A stretch of 64,000 nucleotides of DNA from Mycobacterium heidelbergense (GTDB lineage: Bacteria; Actinomycetota; Actinomycetes; Mycobacteriales; Mycobacteriaceae): the NCBI RefSeq assembly GCF_010730745.1, contig NZ_AP022615.1, positions 1,736,001 to 1,800,000 of the forward strand. Reading direction: 5' to 3'. The notes beneath the pieces were generated by a model that saw only the letters and a program-made list of their open reading frames with translations, had not been told where the DNA came from and did not search any database. This document shows positions 25,498-34,723 of this stretch, one piece after another; position 1 is the first letter of the stretch, and each line of letters begins with the position of its first letter. The position numbers and the translations under genes were made by a program.

Positions 25498-27327
25498 CTA
25501 CGTCGACTCGGACAGCCGCTGCTTGAGCGCCGCGAACTCATCCCTGACGCCGGTGGGCAGCTTCTCGCCGACGAACTCGAACCACTCCTCGATCAACGGC
25601 AGTTCCTCGCGCCACTCGCTCGCGTCGACCTCCAGGGCCTCGGCGACGTCGCCGCTGGCGACATCCAGGCCCTCGAGGTCCAGGTCCTCGACCGCGGGCA
25701 CCGTGCCGATCGGTGTGGTCCGGCCGCCGGCCCGGTGCTCGATGCGGTCGACGATCCACTTCAGCACCCGGCTGTTCTCGCCGAAGCCCGGCCACAGGAA
25801 GCGACCGTCGTCGCCGCGGCGGAACCAGTTGACGAAGAACACCTTCGGCAGCTTGGACTCATCGGAGTTCTTGCCCAGGTCGATCCAGTGCTGGAAGTAG
25901 TCGCCGACGTTGTAGCCCAGGAACGGCAGCATGGCCATCGGGTCGCGGCGAACCGTGCCGACCTTGCCCTCGGCGGCGGCGGTCTGCTCGGAACCCAGTG
26001 TGGCGCCGATGAACACGCCGTGCTGCCAGTCGCGCGCCTGCGTCACCAGCGGCACCGTGGTCTTGCGGCGACCGCCGAACAGGATCCCGGAGATCGGCAC
26101 GCCCTGCGGGTCGTCCCACTCCGGCGCCAGGATGGGGCACTGCGACATCGGCGTGCAGTACCGCGAATTCGGGTGCGCCGCAGGGGTTTCCGTCTTACCG
26201 GCGTACCAGTCGTTGCCCTTCCAGTCGACGAGGTGCTGGGGCTCGCCCTCCAGGCCCTCCCACCACACGTCGTTGTCGTCGGTGAGCGCGACGTTGGTGA
26301 ACACCGTGTTGCCGGCGGCGATGGTGCGCATGGCGTTGGGGTTGGACTTCCAGTTGGTGCCCGGCGCGACCCCGAAGAAGCCGAACTCCGGGTTGACCGC
26401 GTACAGCCGGCCGTCCTTGCCGAACCGCATCCAGGCGATGTCGTCACCCAGCGTCTCGGCGCGCCAACCCGGGATGGTCGGCTGCAGCATCGCCAGGTTG
26501 GTCTTGCCGCACGCCGACGGGAACGCCGCCGCGAAGTAGTAGGCCTTGTTCTCCGGGGAGATCAGCTTGAGAATCAGCATGTGCTCGGCGAGCCAGCCCT
26601 CGTCGTGGGCCATCGCCGAGGCGATCCGCAGCGAGTAGCACTTCTTGCCCAGCAGCGCGTTGCCGCCGTAGCCGGAGCCGTAGCTCATGATCTCCCGGGT
26701 CTCCGGGAAGTGGGTGATGTACTTGGTGTCGCTGCACGGCCAGGCCACGTCCTTTTGACCCGGCTCCAGTGGAGCCCCGACGGAGTGCAGCGCCTTGACG
26801 AAGAACCCGTCGTCGCCGATCTTCTCCAGGGCGGCCTTGCCCATCCGGGTCATGGTGCGCATCGACACGACGACGTATTCGGAGTCGGTGATCTCCACGC
26901 CCAGCTTGGGGTCGTCGGCGCCCAGCGGGCCCATGCAGAACGGCACCACCCACATGGTGCGGCCGCGCATGCAGCCGCGGTACAGGTCGGTCAGGGTGGA
27001 CCGCATCTCGGCGGGGTCCATCCAGTTGTTGGTCGGCCCGGCGTCGATCTCGCGCTCGGAGCAGATGAAGGTCCGCGACTCCACCCGCGCCACGTCGGAC
27101 GGGTCGGACAACGCCAGGTAGGAGTTGGGGTGCTTCTCCTCGTTCAGCTTCGTGAACGTGCCCGCCTCGACCAGCTGGGCGGCGAGCCTGTTGAACTCCT
27201 CGTCGGAGCCGTCGGCGAAGACCACCCGGTCCGGCTGGGTCAGCTCGGCGACCTCCTCCACCCACGCCAGCAGGCCCGGGTGATTTGTCGGAGCGGTGTC
27301 CAGACCGGGAATGGTCGCTGAAGTCAT
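25498..27327 (-). CDS. pckA: Phosphoenolpyruvate carboxykinase (GTP)
   Basis: This 609-residue GTP-dependent PEPCK converts oxaloacetate and GTP to PEP, CO2 and GDP, the first committed step of gluconeogenesis. The phosphate-binding loop FPSACGKTNLAM is at 269-280, the substrate segment SYGSGYGGNALLGKKCY at about 215-231, and the GTP-type nucleotide site is in the C-terminal third. The length is that of the mycobacterial enzyme (Rv0211). An AGGAGA site precedes the ATG. It is needed for growth on fatty acids, in keeping with the lipid-degradation genes to its left. Confidence 0.97.
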   Translation of the reverse strand: MTSATIPGLDTAPTNHPGLLAWVEEVAELTQPDRVVFADGSDEEFNRLAAQLVEAGTFTKLNEEKHPNSYLALSDPSDVARVESRTFICSEREIDAGPTNNWMDPAEMRSTLTDLYRGCMRGRTMWVVPFCMGPLGADDPKLGVEITDSEYVVVSMRTMTRMGKAALEKIGDDGFFVKALHSVGAPLEPGQKDVAWPCSDTKYITHFPETREIMSYGSGYGGNALLGKKCYSLRIASAMAHDEGWLAEHMLILKLISPENKAYYFAAAFPSACGKTNLAMLQPTIPGWRAETLGDDIAWMRFGKDGRLYAVNPEFGFFGVAPGTNWKSNPNAMRTIAAGNTVFTNVALTDDNDVWWEGLEGEPQHLVDWKGNDWYAGKTETPAAHPNSRYCTPMSQCPILAPEWDDPQGVPISGILFGGRRKTTVPLVTQARDWQHGVFIGATLGSEQTAAAEGKVGTVRRDPMAMLPFLGYNVGDYFQHWIDLGKNSDESKLPKVFFVNWFRRGDDGRFLWPGFGENSRVLKWIVDRIEHRAGGRTTPIGTVPAVEDLDLEGLDVASGDVAEALEVDASEWREELPLIEEWFEFVGEKLPTGVRDEFAALKQRLSEST

Positions 27328-27503
27328 CGAACTCTCCTGAATTCTTTTGCCTTTTTACCGGCGTCTCTCGCTTGCGTATGCGTTCGCCCACACAACTGTT
27401 GACATGGTGGCGTTAGCTACAGGTTATCGTGATCGACTTGTCGGGGAAGTCTCGGGCGGGTATAAGCCTTCTCACAACAACGATTCAGAAACCTCGCCGC
27501 GCG

Positions 27504-28979
27504 TCAGGCAGGAGCGCCGTCCGCGCCCGGTTCTCCCAGCTCAGCGCGCACGGCGTCCAGCGCGGCCCGGACCGTGGGCATCTCCCGGTCGCGCACGGCC
27601 GCGGCCCGCGCCGCGGCGATCGCGTGCTCGCGCAGTTCGCTGTCGATGGTGCTGACCTGATCGGCCACCTGCGCGTTCTCCGCCTCGTCGCGGGCGATCA
27701 GCGCCGTGCTCAGCACCGATTCGGCGACCAACACGCGGGTGGCGACCAACTCCTCGACCACCGACCGCAGCGACGACGTCACGTCGCCCGCCCAGCGGTC
27801 CAGCAACGCCCGGTCGCGCAGCAGTCCGCGGATGTGGATCACCAGGAACGTGACCGCGAGCCCGATCGCCGCGCACCCCACGGCCCCGGCGATCGCCAGC
27901 CCGGGACCCAGCCGGGAGGCCAGCCCGCCGACCAGGCGACCGAGCGTCAGCGCCACACCCAACCCGAACCCGGCGCCCAGCAGCATCATCAGCCAGGCTT
28001 CCTGGCGCCGCGATTTCAGGGGCGGCGGCGGCATCTCGACGGTCGGCAGCTCGTCCTCGGCGTTGTGGAGGGCCGGCACGCCCAGCTCCTGGGCGACGTC
28101 CGCGAGCTGGGTGGTGGTTCCCTCGCTGACGTCGGCGACCACCTCGTCGACCCGGCCGCGCGTGTGCGCCTCGAAGCCGGCCATGTTCCGCCGGGACAGA
28201 TTCGCCGCGTCCTCTTGCAGCTCGGTGCGCACCGACGAGCACCGGTTGCGCGCGAAGTGGGACAACTGGACCCGGGCCTGCTGGATCTGGCCGCGCAGCG
28301 TGATGGTGCGTTCGGTTTTCGCCTGGCGCCGCTGCCGCAGGGCCGCGCTGCGCTCCTCACGCAACGCGTCGACCCGGGCCCGCCGGCCGGCGCCCTCGGC
28401 GTCGCGGTCGAACCGCTGCGCGACCGTGCGGAGCCGGGATTCCCACGCGCGCAACCTGTTCAGTCGCGGGATATCGCGATCGGCGAGTCGCGCCGCGACG
28501 GCCCCCACCAGGTCGTCGACGATGGGCTCGCCGAGGTCGGGCAGGGCGGCCGCACCGACCCAGGGCACCTGGGCGTAGCGGGGCGCGTGCGCGGCCAGGA
28601 TGTCGCGGTCGGCGGCCACCACGTCGCGCCAGTTGCGGTGGACGTCGATCTTGGACACCACGCCGATGACCACGTCGGTGTGTTCGGCCGCGGCATCCAG
28701 GAGCGCGCAGTCGGACCCGGTCAGCTGGGCGGCCGCGGAGACGACGAACACCACCGCGGTGGGTGCGTCGCCGGGTCCCAGGTCCGTCGACTCGACGAAC
28801 TTGTGCTGCGGCAGCCGTTCGCGCAGCGCCGCGACCACCGCGGTGACGCCGGCCATCCACGGGCCGGCCACCAACACCACGTCGCGGCGGTGGACGGCGG
28901 GCGAATCCAGCCGCGGCCCGATGGTCGCCACCAGCGCGTCCACCCGGGCGGCCGGGTCGTCGCCGGCGTCGCGGCTCAC
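27504..28979 (-). CDS. Dynamin-like/GTPase-related membrane protein (Rv0210-like)
   Basis: This 491-residue protein starts at GTG 28979 and overlaps the previous gene by GTGA. The N-terminal 200 residues look like a GTPase fold, with VVLVAGPWMAGVTAVVAALR at the P-loop position and GVVSKID at the NKxD position. The usual Lys of the P-loop is absent, so nucleotide binding may be lost. A long helical middle and two adjoining membrane helices at about 340-390 follow, then another helical stretch. The layout recalls bacterial dynamin-like proteins such as IniA/IniC. Function unknown; it is coupled to the Rv0209-like partner. Confidence 0.75.
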   Translation of the reverse strand: MSRDAGDDPAARVDALVATIGPRLDSPAVHRRDVVLVAGPWMAGVTAVVAALRERLPQHKFVESTDLGPGDAPTAVVFVVSAAAQLTGSDCALLDAAAEHTDVVIGVVSKIDVHRNWRDVVAADRDILAAHAPRYAQVPWVGAAALPDLGEPIVDDLVGAVAARLADRDIPRLNRLRAWESRLRTVAQRFDRDAEGAGRRARVDALREERSAALRQRRQAKTERTITLRGQIQQARVQLSHFARNRCSSVRTELQEDAANLSRRNMAGFEAHTRGRVDEVVADVSEGTTTQLADVAQELGVPALHNAEDELPTVEMPPPPLKSRRQEAWLMMLLGAGFGLGVALTLGRLVGGLASRLGPGLAIAGAVGCAAIGLAVTFLVIHIRGLLRDRALLDRWAGDVTSSLRSVVEELVATRVLVAESVLSTALIARDEAENAQVADQVSTIDSELREHAIAAARAAAVRDREMPTVRAALDAVRAELGEPGADGAPA

Positions 28980-30049
28980 CGGGACACCCCCGGCGCCGAC
29001 GCGCGGGCCCGCGACCACAGCCGCAGCGATCCCCGGGCGATGTCCGCCCCGCAGGCGCGGTGCAGGTCGCTCACCGGCCCCACCCTTTCACGGCTGTAGC
29101 GCTGCCAGCGCACCGCGCGGGGCAGGTGCGCGTCCGGACCGTCGCCGTCCAGGCCGGCGGGGTCCAGCCCGGCCGCCTCGGCCAGGTCGACGGCGGCCGC
29201 CATGCGGGCGACCACGGTGTCGTCGCGGGACAGGAACCCGCCGATCGTCCCGGCGATCTCGTCGTGGCAGACGGCCAGGGCCTCCAATTCCGCGACGGCC
29301 GCAAGCACCCGCCGGTAGCGCACCTCCGCGCCGGCGACGCAGACCCTGGCCAGGACGGCGTCGACGCCGCTCGTGCGGCGCAGCAGGGCCCGGACCTGTG
29401 CGGGCGTCCCGCCCCGCCGGACCGCGGCGATGCCGAGCGCGGTGCCGAACAGGTCCAGGGTGTCCAGCAGGCGCAGCCGCGACTCGGTCGGCACGGGGAT
29501 GTCCGCCGCCAGGAACCCGGCATAGGAACCGTCGAGGCAGGTGGCGCCGCCCGGATCGTCGGCCAGCGCCCGCAGCGCCGCCCACAGCGCGCCGTCCAGG
29601 TCGTCCAGCGCGGCGACCGCGAGCAACCCGATCATCGGCTCCATGGGGACGCCGACGAGCGCGGAGAACTCGGCGCAGCGTTGGCGTGCCGCCGCGATCG
29701 GCCCGTCGCCGGCCCGGCCCGAAAGGGAGCCGGCCAGGTCGGCTTTGTTCAGCACCGCCACCACCGGGCGCCCGGCGGCGATCGCCGCGCCGTCCTCGGG
29801 TTTGACCACCTCGGCGGTGACGTAGGCGACGACGTCGGCGGCGTCCGTCGTGATCGAGATCCCCGACGCGATCCCGGCGCGGCCCAGCGCCCGCGCCACC
29901 GTGCCGCGCCCCACGCCCGGGCGGCCGCGGACGGCCACCCGCAGCGGCGCGGCGGCCCGTTCGGCGATCGCCGTCACGCGCGGGTCGCCGCGGCCGGCAG
30001 CAAAGCGCGCCAGCTCGTCGGCGAAGGTTCGGTGCCCTTGTCCCGTCAT
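28976..30049 (-). CDS. GTPase-like protein (Rv0209-like)
   Basis: This 357-residue protein has a P-loop-like motif GRPGVGRGTVARAL near 41-54, with Arg where Lys is usual, and VVAVLNKADLAGSL, an intact G4-type NKxD. The C-terminal 180 residues are helical. It is the first gene of the pair with the membrane-anchored Rv0210-like protein, translationally coupled by a 4-base overlap. Paired soluble and membrane dynamin-like proteins are known in bacteria, and a membrane-remodelling pair is a reasonable hypothesis here. No enzyme activity can be assigned with confidence. Confidence 0.75.
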   Translation of the reverse strand: MTGQGHRTFADELARFAAGRGDPRVTAIAERAAAPLRVAVRGRPGVGRGTVARALGRAGIASGISITTDAADVVAYVTAEVVKPEDGAAIAAGRPVVAVLNKADLAGSLSGRAGDGPIAAARQRCAEFSALVGVPMEPMIGLLAVAALDDLDGALWAALRALADDPGGATCLDGSYAGFLAADIPVPTESRLRLLDTLDLFGTALGIAAVRRGGTPAQVRALLRRTSGVDAVLARVCVAGAEVRYRRVLAAVAELEALAVCHDEIAGTIGGFLSRDDTVVARMAAAVDLAEAAGLDPAGLDGDGPDAHLPRAVRWQRYSRERVGPVSDLHRACGADIARGSLRLWSRARASAPGVSR

Positions 30050-30270
30050 GTCCTACCCGTTCGATCCGATCGTCCCGATCGACCTGTCCGCGTTGCCGCC
30101 ACCGGATGAGGGGCCGTCGCCGAGGCTATCGCCGTTTGCCGGACGGACGACCGGGTCTCATCGAATGGTGGCACCTACGTCACCGAGATGCGAGCCACCG
30201 TTTATCTGTTACCAGTCGAAGGCAACTGTTGGGTATCAATCTGGATCAGGGGCGGCTACATCGGGGGTTC

Positions 30271-31089
30271 ATGGGCCACCATGGACGAATGCACGCGCAA
30301 CCCGGGCTCGGGACGTGTCCCGATGCACCGGTGGGGCGGGAGGCTGGCCTGGAGACTGGAGAACGCATGGCCCCGGCGCGCGAGGCCCCCGATTCGGACC
30401 GTCCCGAAGAGCACTACCTCCCGGCCACGAGTTTCCGCTCGCGGCGTTCCGCTCTTTCCGGCGCCCAGCGCCAGACCTGGGAGCGGCTGTGGCCGCGACT
30501 GGGCCTGTCCGAAATACCCCGCCGCCTGGAGCCGCTGGACACCCACGCCTGGTTCGGCCGCCGGGCGCCGCTGGTGCTCGAGATCGGCTGCGGCAACGGC
30601 GCGTCCACGCTGGCGATGGCCGAGGACGAGCCCGGCATCGACGTGATCGCGGTGGAGATCTACCGGCGCGGCCTGGCCCAGCTGCTGTCCGCAATCGACC
30701 GCGAGCAGGTCGGCAACATCCGGTTGATCCGCGGGAACGCGATCGACGTGCTGGAGCACCTGATCGCGCCGGGCTCGCTGACCGGGGTTCGCCTCTTCTT
30801 TCCCGACCCGTGGCCGAAGGCCCGCCACCACAAACGCCGGTTCCTGCAACCGCGCACGATTGGCCTGATCGCCGACCGGTTACTCCCTGGTGGTGTCCTG
30901 CACGCTGCGACCGACCACCCCGGCTACGCCGAGCACATCGCCGAGGTCGGCATGGGCGAACCGCGGCTGCGTCGCGTCGATGCGGGCAGCCGACTGCCGA
31001 TCTCGGTGGTCCGCCCCACGACCAAATACGAAACGAAGGCCCAAGAAGCGGGCAGCGCCGTGACCGAATTCGTCTGGAGAAGGCAATGA
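30271..31089 (+). CDS. trmB: tRNA (guanine-N7-)-methyltransferase
   Basis: This 272-residue SAM-dependent enzyme makes m7G46 in tRNA. The SAM-binding motif VLEIGCGNGAST is near residue 110, the acid motif VIAVEIYRRGLAQ follows, and the family hallmark FFPDPWPKARHHKRR lies near 185. The C-terminus contains SVVRPTTKYETKAQ, also typical. I chose ATG 30271 (MGHHGRMHAQPGL), which fits the N-terminus I recall for Rv0208c; the frame is open further upstream, and ATG 30367 (MAPAREAP) is another option. It overlaps the NYN gene by ATGA and leads the trmB-NYN-mmpL3 run. Confidence 0.9.
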   Translation: MGHHGRMHAQPGLGTCPDAPVGREAGLETGERMAPAREAPDSDRPEEHYLPATSFRSRRSALSGAQRQTWERLWPRLGLSEIPRRLEPLDTHAWFGRRAPLVLEIGCGNGASTLAMAEDEPGIDVIAVEIYRRGLAQLLSAIDREQVGNIRLIRGNAIDVLEHLIAPGSLTGVRLFFPDPWPKARHHKRRFLQPRTIGLIADRLLPGGVLHAATDHPGYAEHIAEVGMGEPRLRRVDAGSRLPISVVRPTTKYETKAQEAGSAVTEFVWRRQ

Positions 31090-31802
31090 CCACGCTGGCC
31101 GAAGAGACCACAGCGGAACCGGAACCCCTCGACTCGCCGTCGGTGCTGTCCGCCGAGGGGCTGAGCAGCTTTCAGGCGCCGGGCGGGCGCGTCTTGCTGG
31201 TGTGGGACGCCCCCAACCTCGACATGGGGCTGGGCTCCATCCTGGGTCGTCGCCCCACGGCCCTGGAACGCCCGCGCTTCGACGCGCTCGGTCGCTGGCT
31301 GCTGGTCCACACGGCGGAGGTCAGCGCCGGCCGCCCGGGGGCGGTGATCGAGCCCGAGGCCACCGTTTTCACCAATATCGCGCCCGGCACCGCCGAGGTG
31401 GTTCGACCCTGGGTGGACGCGCTGCGCAACGTGGGGTTCGCGGTCTTCGCCAAGCCGAAGATCGACGAGGACAGCGACGTCGACCGCGACATGCTCGCCC
31501 ACATCGAGTGGCGCCGTCAGGAGGGGCTCGCCGCCCTGGTGGTGGCCTCGGCCGACGGCCAGGCGTTCCGTCAACCGCTCGAAGAGATCGCCCGCACCGG
31601 GGTCGGCGTTCACGTGATCGGATTTCGTGAACACGCGAGTTGGGCGCTAGCGTCGGATACCTTGGACTTCGTCGACCTGGAGGACATCGCGGGCGTTTTC
31701 CGGGAACCGTTGCCGCGAATCGGCCTGGATTCGCTGCCCGACCGGGGGGCGTGGCTGCAGCCGTTCCGGCCGCTGTCCGCCCTGTTGACCGCGCGTGTGT
31801 GA
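31086..31802 (+). CDS. NYN-domain protein (Rv0207c-like)
   Basis: This 238-residue protein has a PIN-like NYN fold. Acidic residues typical of the active site are seen in LLVWDAPNLDMGLG (near 40), KIDEDSDVDRDMLAHIEW (near 125) and VVASADGQAF (near 155). NYN proteins are RNA-processing nucleases. The ATG overlaps the trmB stop, and mmpL3 starts 61 bases downstream. Its conservation next to mmpL3 is known, but no functional link has been established that I know of. Confidence 0.85.
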   Translation: MTTLAEETTAEPEPLDSPSVLSAEGLSSFQAPGGRVLLVWDAPNLDMGLGSILGRRPTALERPRFDALGRWLLVHTAEVSAGRPGAVIEPEATVFTNIAPGTAEVVRPWVDALRNVGFAVFAKPKIDEDSDVDRDMLAHIEWRRQEGLAALVVASADGQAFRQPLEEIARTGVGVHVIGFREHASWALASDTLDFVDLEDIAGVFREPLPRIGLDSLPDRGAWLQPFRPLSALLTARV

Positions 31803-31863
31803 CACTGGCTTGAAAAACCGAAAAACGCTGCGCGGGTCGTTACTGATCCAGTAAGGAGCTTAC

Positions 31864-34713
31864 GTGTTCGCCTGGTGGGGTCGAACTGTGTACCGATACC
31901 GGTACATCGTGATCGGGGTCATGGTGGCTCTGTGCCTCGCGGGCGGCGCGTTCGGGCTGAGCCTGGGAAAGCACGTCACGCAGAGCGGTTTCTACGACGA
32001 CGGCAGTCAGTCGGTGAAGGCATCGGTGCTGGGCGACAAGGTCTACGGCAGGGACCGCAGCGGCCACATCGTCGCGATCTTCAAGGCTCCGGACGGGAAG
32101 ACCGTCAACGACCCGGCGTGGGCCAAACGGATCACCGACGAGCTCAACCAGTTCCAGCAAAGCCACCCCGACCAGGTCATGGGATGGGCCGGCTACCTCC
32201 GCGCGCCCGACACGACCAGCCCGATCGTGCAGGGCATGGCCACCCAGGACAAGAAGTACACGTTCGTTTCCATCCCGCTCAAGGGTGACGACGACGACAC
32301 CATCCTCAACAACTTCAAGGCCATCGAACCGGACCTGCAGAAGCTCGACGGCGGCACGGTTCAGCTCGCCGGCCTCGAGCCGGTGGCCAACGCGCTGGCC
32401 GGCACCATCGCCACCGACCAGCAGCGGATGGAAGTGCTGGCGCTGCCGTTGGTGGCGGTGGTGTTGTTCCTGGTATTCGGCGGCGTGGTCGCCGCCGTCC
32501 TGCCGGTGATGGTGGGCGGGCTGAGCATCGCCGGCTCCCTGGGCATCCTGCGGTTCGTCACGCTCTTCGGGCCGGTGAGCTTTTTCGCCCAGCCGGTGGT
32601 CTCGCTGGTCGGATTGGGCCTGGCGATCGACTACGGGCTTTTCGTGGTGAGCCGGTTCCGCGAGGAGATCGCGGAGGGCTACGACACCGAGGTGGCGGTG
32701 CGGCGCACGGTGATGACGGCCGGCCGCACGGTGACGTTCTCGGCCGTGATCATCGTCGCGTCGGGCGCCTGTCTGCTGCTGTTGCCGCAGGGCTTCGTGC
32801 ATTCGCTGACCTACGCCCTGATCGCGGCGGTGACGCTCGCTGCCCTGCTGTCGATCACGCTGCTGCCCGCGTGCCTGGGAATCCTGGGCAAAAACGTCGA
32901 CGCGCTCGGCGTCCGGACCCTGTTCCGGGTGCCTTTCCTGCGCAACTGGAAGGTGTCGCGCTCCTACCTCAACTGGCTCGCCGATCGGCTACAGAAGACC
33001 AAGACCCGCGAGGAGGTCGAGGCCGGGTTCTGGGGCAAGCTGGTCAACTTCGTCATGAAGCGGCCGCTGACGTTCGCCATCCCGATCGTCATCGGGATGA
33101 TCCTGCTGGTAATCCCGTTGGGCAACCTGTCATTCGGCGCGATGAGCGAGAAATACCTGCCGCCCGACAACTCGGTGCGCCAGGCGCAGGAGCACTTCGA
33201 CAGCCTCTTCCCCGGCTACCGCACCGACCCGCTGACGCTGGTGATCCAATCGACCAACCATCAGCCGGTCACCGACGCGCAGGTCGCGGACGTGCGCAGC
33301 AAAGCGATGACGATCGGCGGCTTCAGCGAGCAGGACAACAAGCCGGCGAACATGTGGCAGGAGCGCAGCTACGCGCCGGGCGCCTCGAAGGATCCCTCGG
33401 TGCGGGTGCTGCAGAACGGACTCGTCAACCCGAACGACGCGGCGAAGAAGATCGGTGAGCTGCGCAGCATCACGCCGCCCAAGGGGATCGACATATTGGT
33501 CGGTGGTACGCCGACCCTGATTCAGGATTCGATTCACAGCCTGGTCGCCAAGGCTCCGTCGATGGTGGTCCTGCTGATCACCGCGACCATGCTGTTGATG
33601 TTCCTGGCGTTCGGGTCGTTCGTGTTGCCGATCAAGGCGGCGGTGATGAGCGTCCTGACGCTGGGGTCCACCATGGGCATCCTGACGTGGATCTTCGTCG
33701 ACGGGCACTTCGCGACGTGGCTGAACTTCACCCCGACACCGCTGATGGTGGTGATCATCGCGCTGGTCGTGGCCGTCGGATATGGGTTGGCGACCGACTA
33801 CGAGGTGTTCCTGGTGTCCCGGATGGTCGAGGCACGCGAGCGCGGCATGTCGACCGCGGAGGCCATCCGCATCGGCACGGCGACGACCGGCCGCCTCATC
33901 ACCGCGGCCGCCCTGGTCCTTGCCGTGGTCGCCGGTTCGTTCGTGTTCTCCGACCTGGTGATGATGAAGTATCTGGCCTTCGGCCTGATGGCGGCGCTGC
34001 TGCTGGACGCGACCGTGGTGCGGATGTTCCTGGTGCCGTCGGTGATGAAGCTGCTCGGCGACGACTGCTGGTGGGCCCCGCGCTGGGCCAGGCGCCTGCA
34101 GAACCGGATCGGCCTGGGCGAGATCGACCTCCCCGACGAGCGCAAGCGCCCCGCCCTCAATGGGCGGCCCACCCGGCCTCCCGTCGCGGCGGCCAGCCTG
34201 GTCGCGGCGCCGCCGCGACCGCCGCACGACCCCACGCATCCCGGCGCGCTGGAGCCGCCGCGCCCGGCGCGCCCGAGCCCCGCCGCCCCGCCCGAGGCCA
34301 GGCAGCCGAGGCCACCGACGCAGGCCAAAACGGCGCGCCTCTCCGTCCCCGGCAACGCGGCCCCCGGCAACCAGGTCGCACCCGGCCGCGAGCGACCGGC
34401 CGACGTGCGCGGCCCCGCCAACCCCACCCCGCCGGCCATGACCCGGCCCCCGGCACCGTCGACGCCGTCCGGCGGTCAAACCCGCGCCATGCCGATCCCG
34501 ACCAACCGTTCCGGTGTCGAGGGCAAGAGCGACCAGGTCGATCCCACCGCCGCGCTGCCGGTCATGCGGGCCGACGCCGACGACACCGAGGCGGCCACGG
34601 AACAGCTCAACGCCCGCGGGCAGGGCGGCCACGGCGACAACGGCGACAGGCGCCGCCGCGGCGGCGGAGGCCTCAGCGCCCAGGACCTGTTGCGCCGCGA
34701 AGGACGGCTATAG
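31864..34713 (+). CDS. mmpL3: Trehalose monomycolate exporter MmpL3
   Basis: This essential RND-family transporter of 949 residues flips or exports trehalose monomycolate for the outer membrane and also takes part in heme uptake. Two halves each have membrane helices and a periplasmic domain. The proton-relay pairs fall at Asp256-Tyr257 (GLAIDYGLF) and Asp645-Tyr646 (GLATDYEVFLVSRM), the same numbers I recall for M. tuberculosis. After about residue 750 comes a long cytoplasmic tail rich in Pro, Ala and Arg ending in DLLRREGRL. The start is GTG 31864. A convergent PerM-like gene ends ten bases away. Confidence 0.97.
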   Translation: MFAWWGRTVYRYRYIVIGVMVALCLAGGAFGLSLGKHVTQSGFYDDGSQSVKASVLGDKVYGRDRSGHIVAIFKAPDGKTVNDPAWAKRITDELNQFQQSHPDQVMGWAGYLRAPDTTSPIVQGMATQDKKYTFVSIPLKGDDDDTILNNFKAIEPDLQKLDGGTVQLAGLEPVANALAGTIATDQQRMEVLALPLVAVVLFLVFGGVVAAVLPVMVGGLSIAGSLGILRFVTLFGPVSFFAQPVVSLVGLGLAIDYGLFVVSRFREEIAEGYDTEVAVRRTVMTAGRTVTFSAVIIVASGACLLLLPQGFVHSLTYALIAAVTLAALLSITLLPACLGILGKNVDALGVRTLFRVPFLRNWKVSRSYLNWLADRLQKTKTREEVEAGFWGKLVNFVMKRPLTFAIPIVIGMILLVIPLGNLSFGAMSEKYLPPDNSVRQAQEHFDSLFPGYRTDPLTLVIQSTNHQPVTDAQVADVRSKAMTIGGFSEQDNKPANMWQERSYAPGASKDPSVRVLQNGLVNPNDAAKKIGELRSITPPKGIDILVGGTPTLIQDSIHSLVAKAPSMVVLLITATMLLMFLAFGSFVLPIKAAVMSVLTLGSTMGILTWIFVDGHFATWLNFTPTPLMVVIIALVVAVGYGLATDYEVFLVSRMVEARERGMSTAEAIRIGTATTGRLITAAALVLAVVAGSFVFSDLVMMKYLAFGLMAALLLDATVVRMFLVPSVMKLLGDDCWWAPRWARRLQNRIGLGEIDLPDERKRPALNGRPTRPPVAAASLVAAPPRPPHDPTHPGALEPPRPARPSPAAPPEARQPRPPTQAKTARLSVPGNAAPGNQVAPGRERPADVRGPANPTPPAMTRPPAPSTPSGGQTRAMPIPTNRSGVEGKSDQVDPTAALPVMRADADDTEAATEQLNARGQGGHGDNGDRRRRGGGGLSAQDLLRREGRL

Positions 34714-34723
34714 GCCCCGCGAC

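Noticed and set aside
30048..30270. Possible small gene starting MSYPFDPIVPIDLSALPP before trmB
   Set aside because: The frame has no stop until the NYN gene end and no ribosome binding site, and its first ATG overlaps the palindromic CATG at the Rv0209-like start. Not enough to call a gene.
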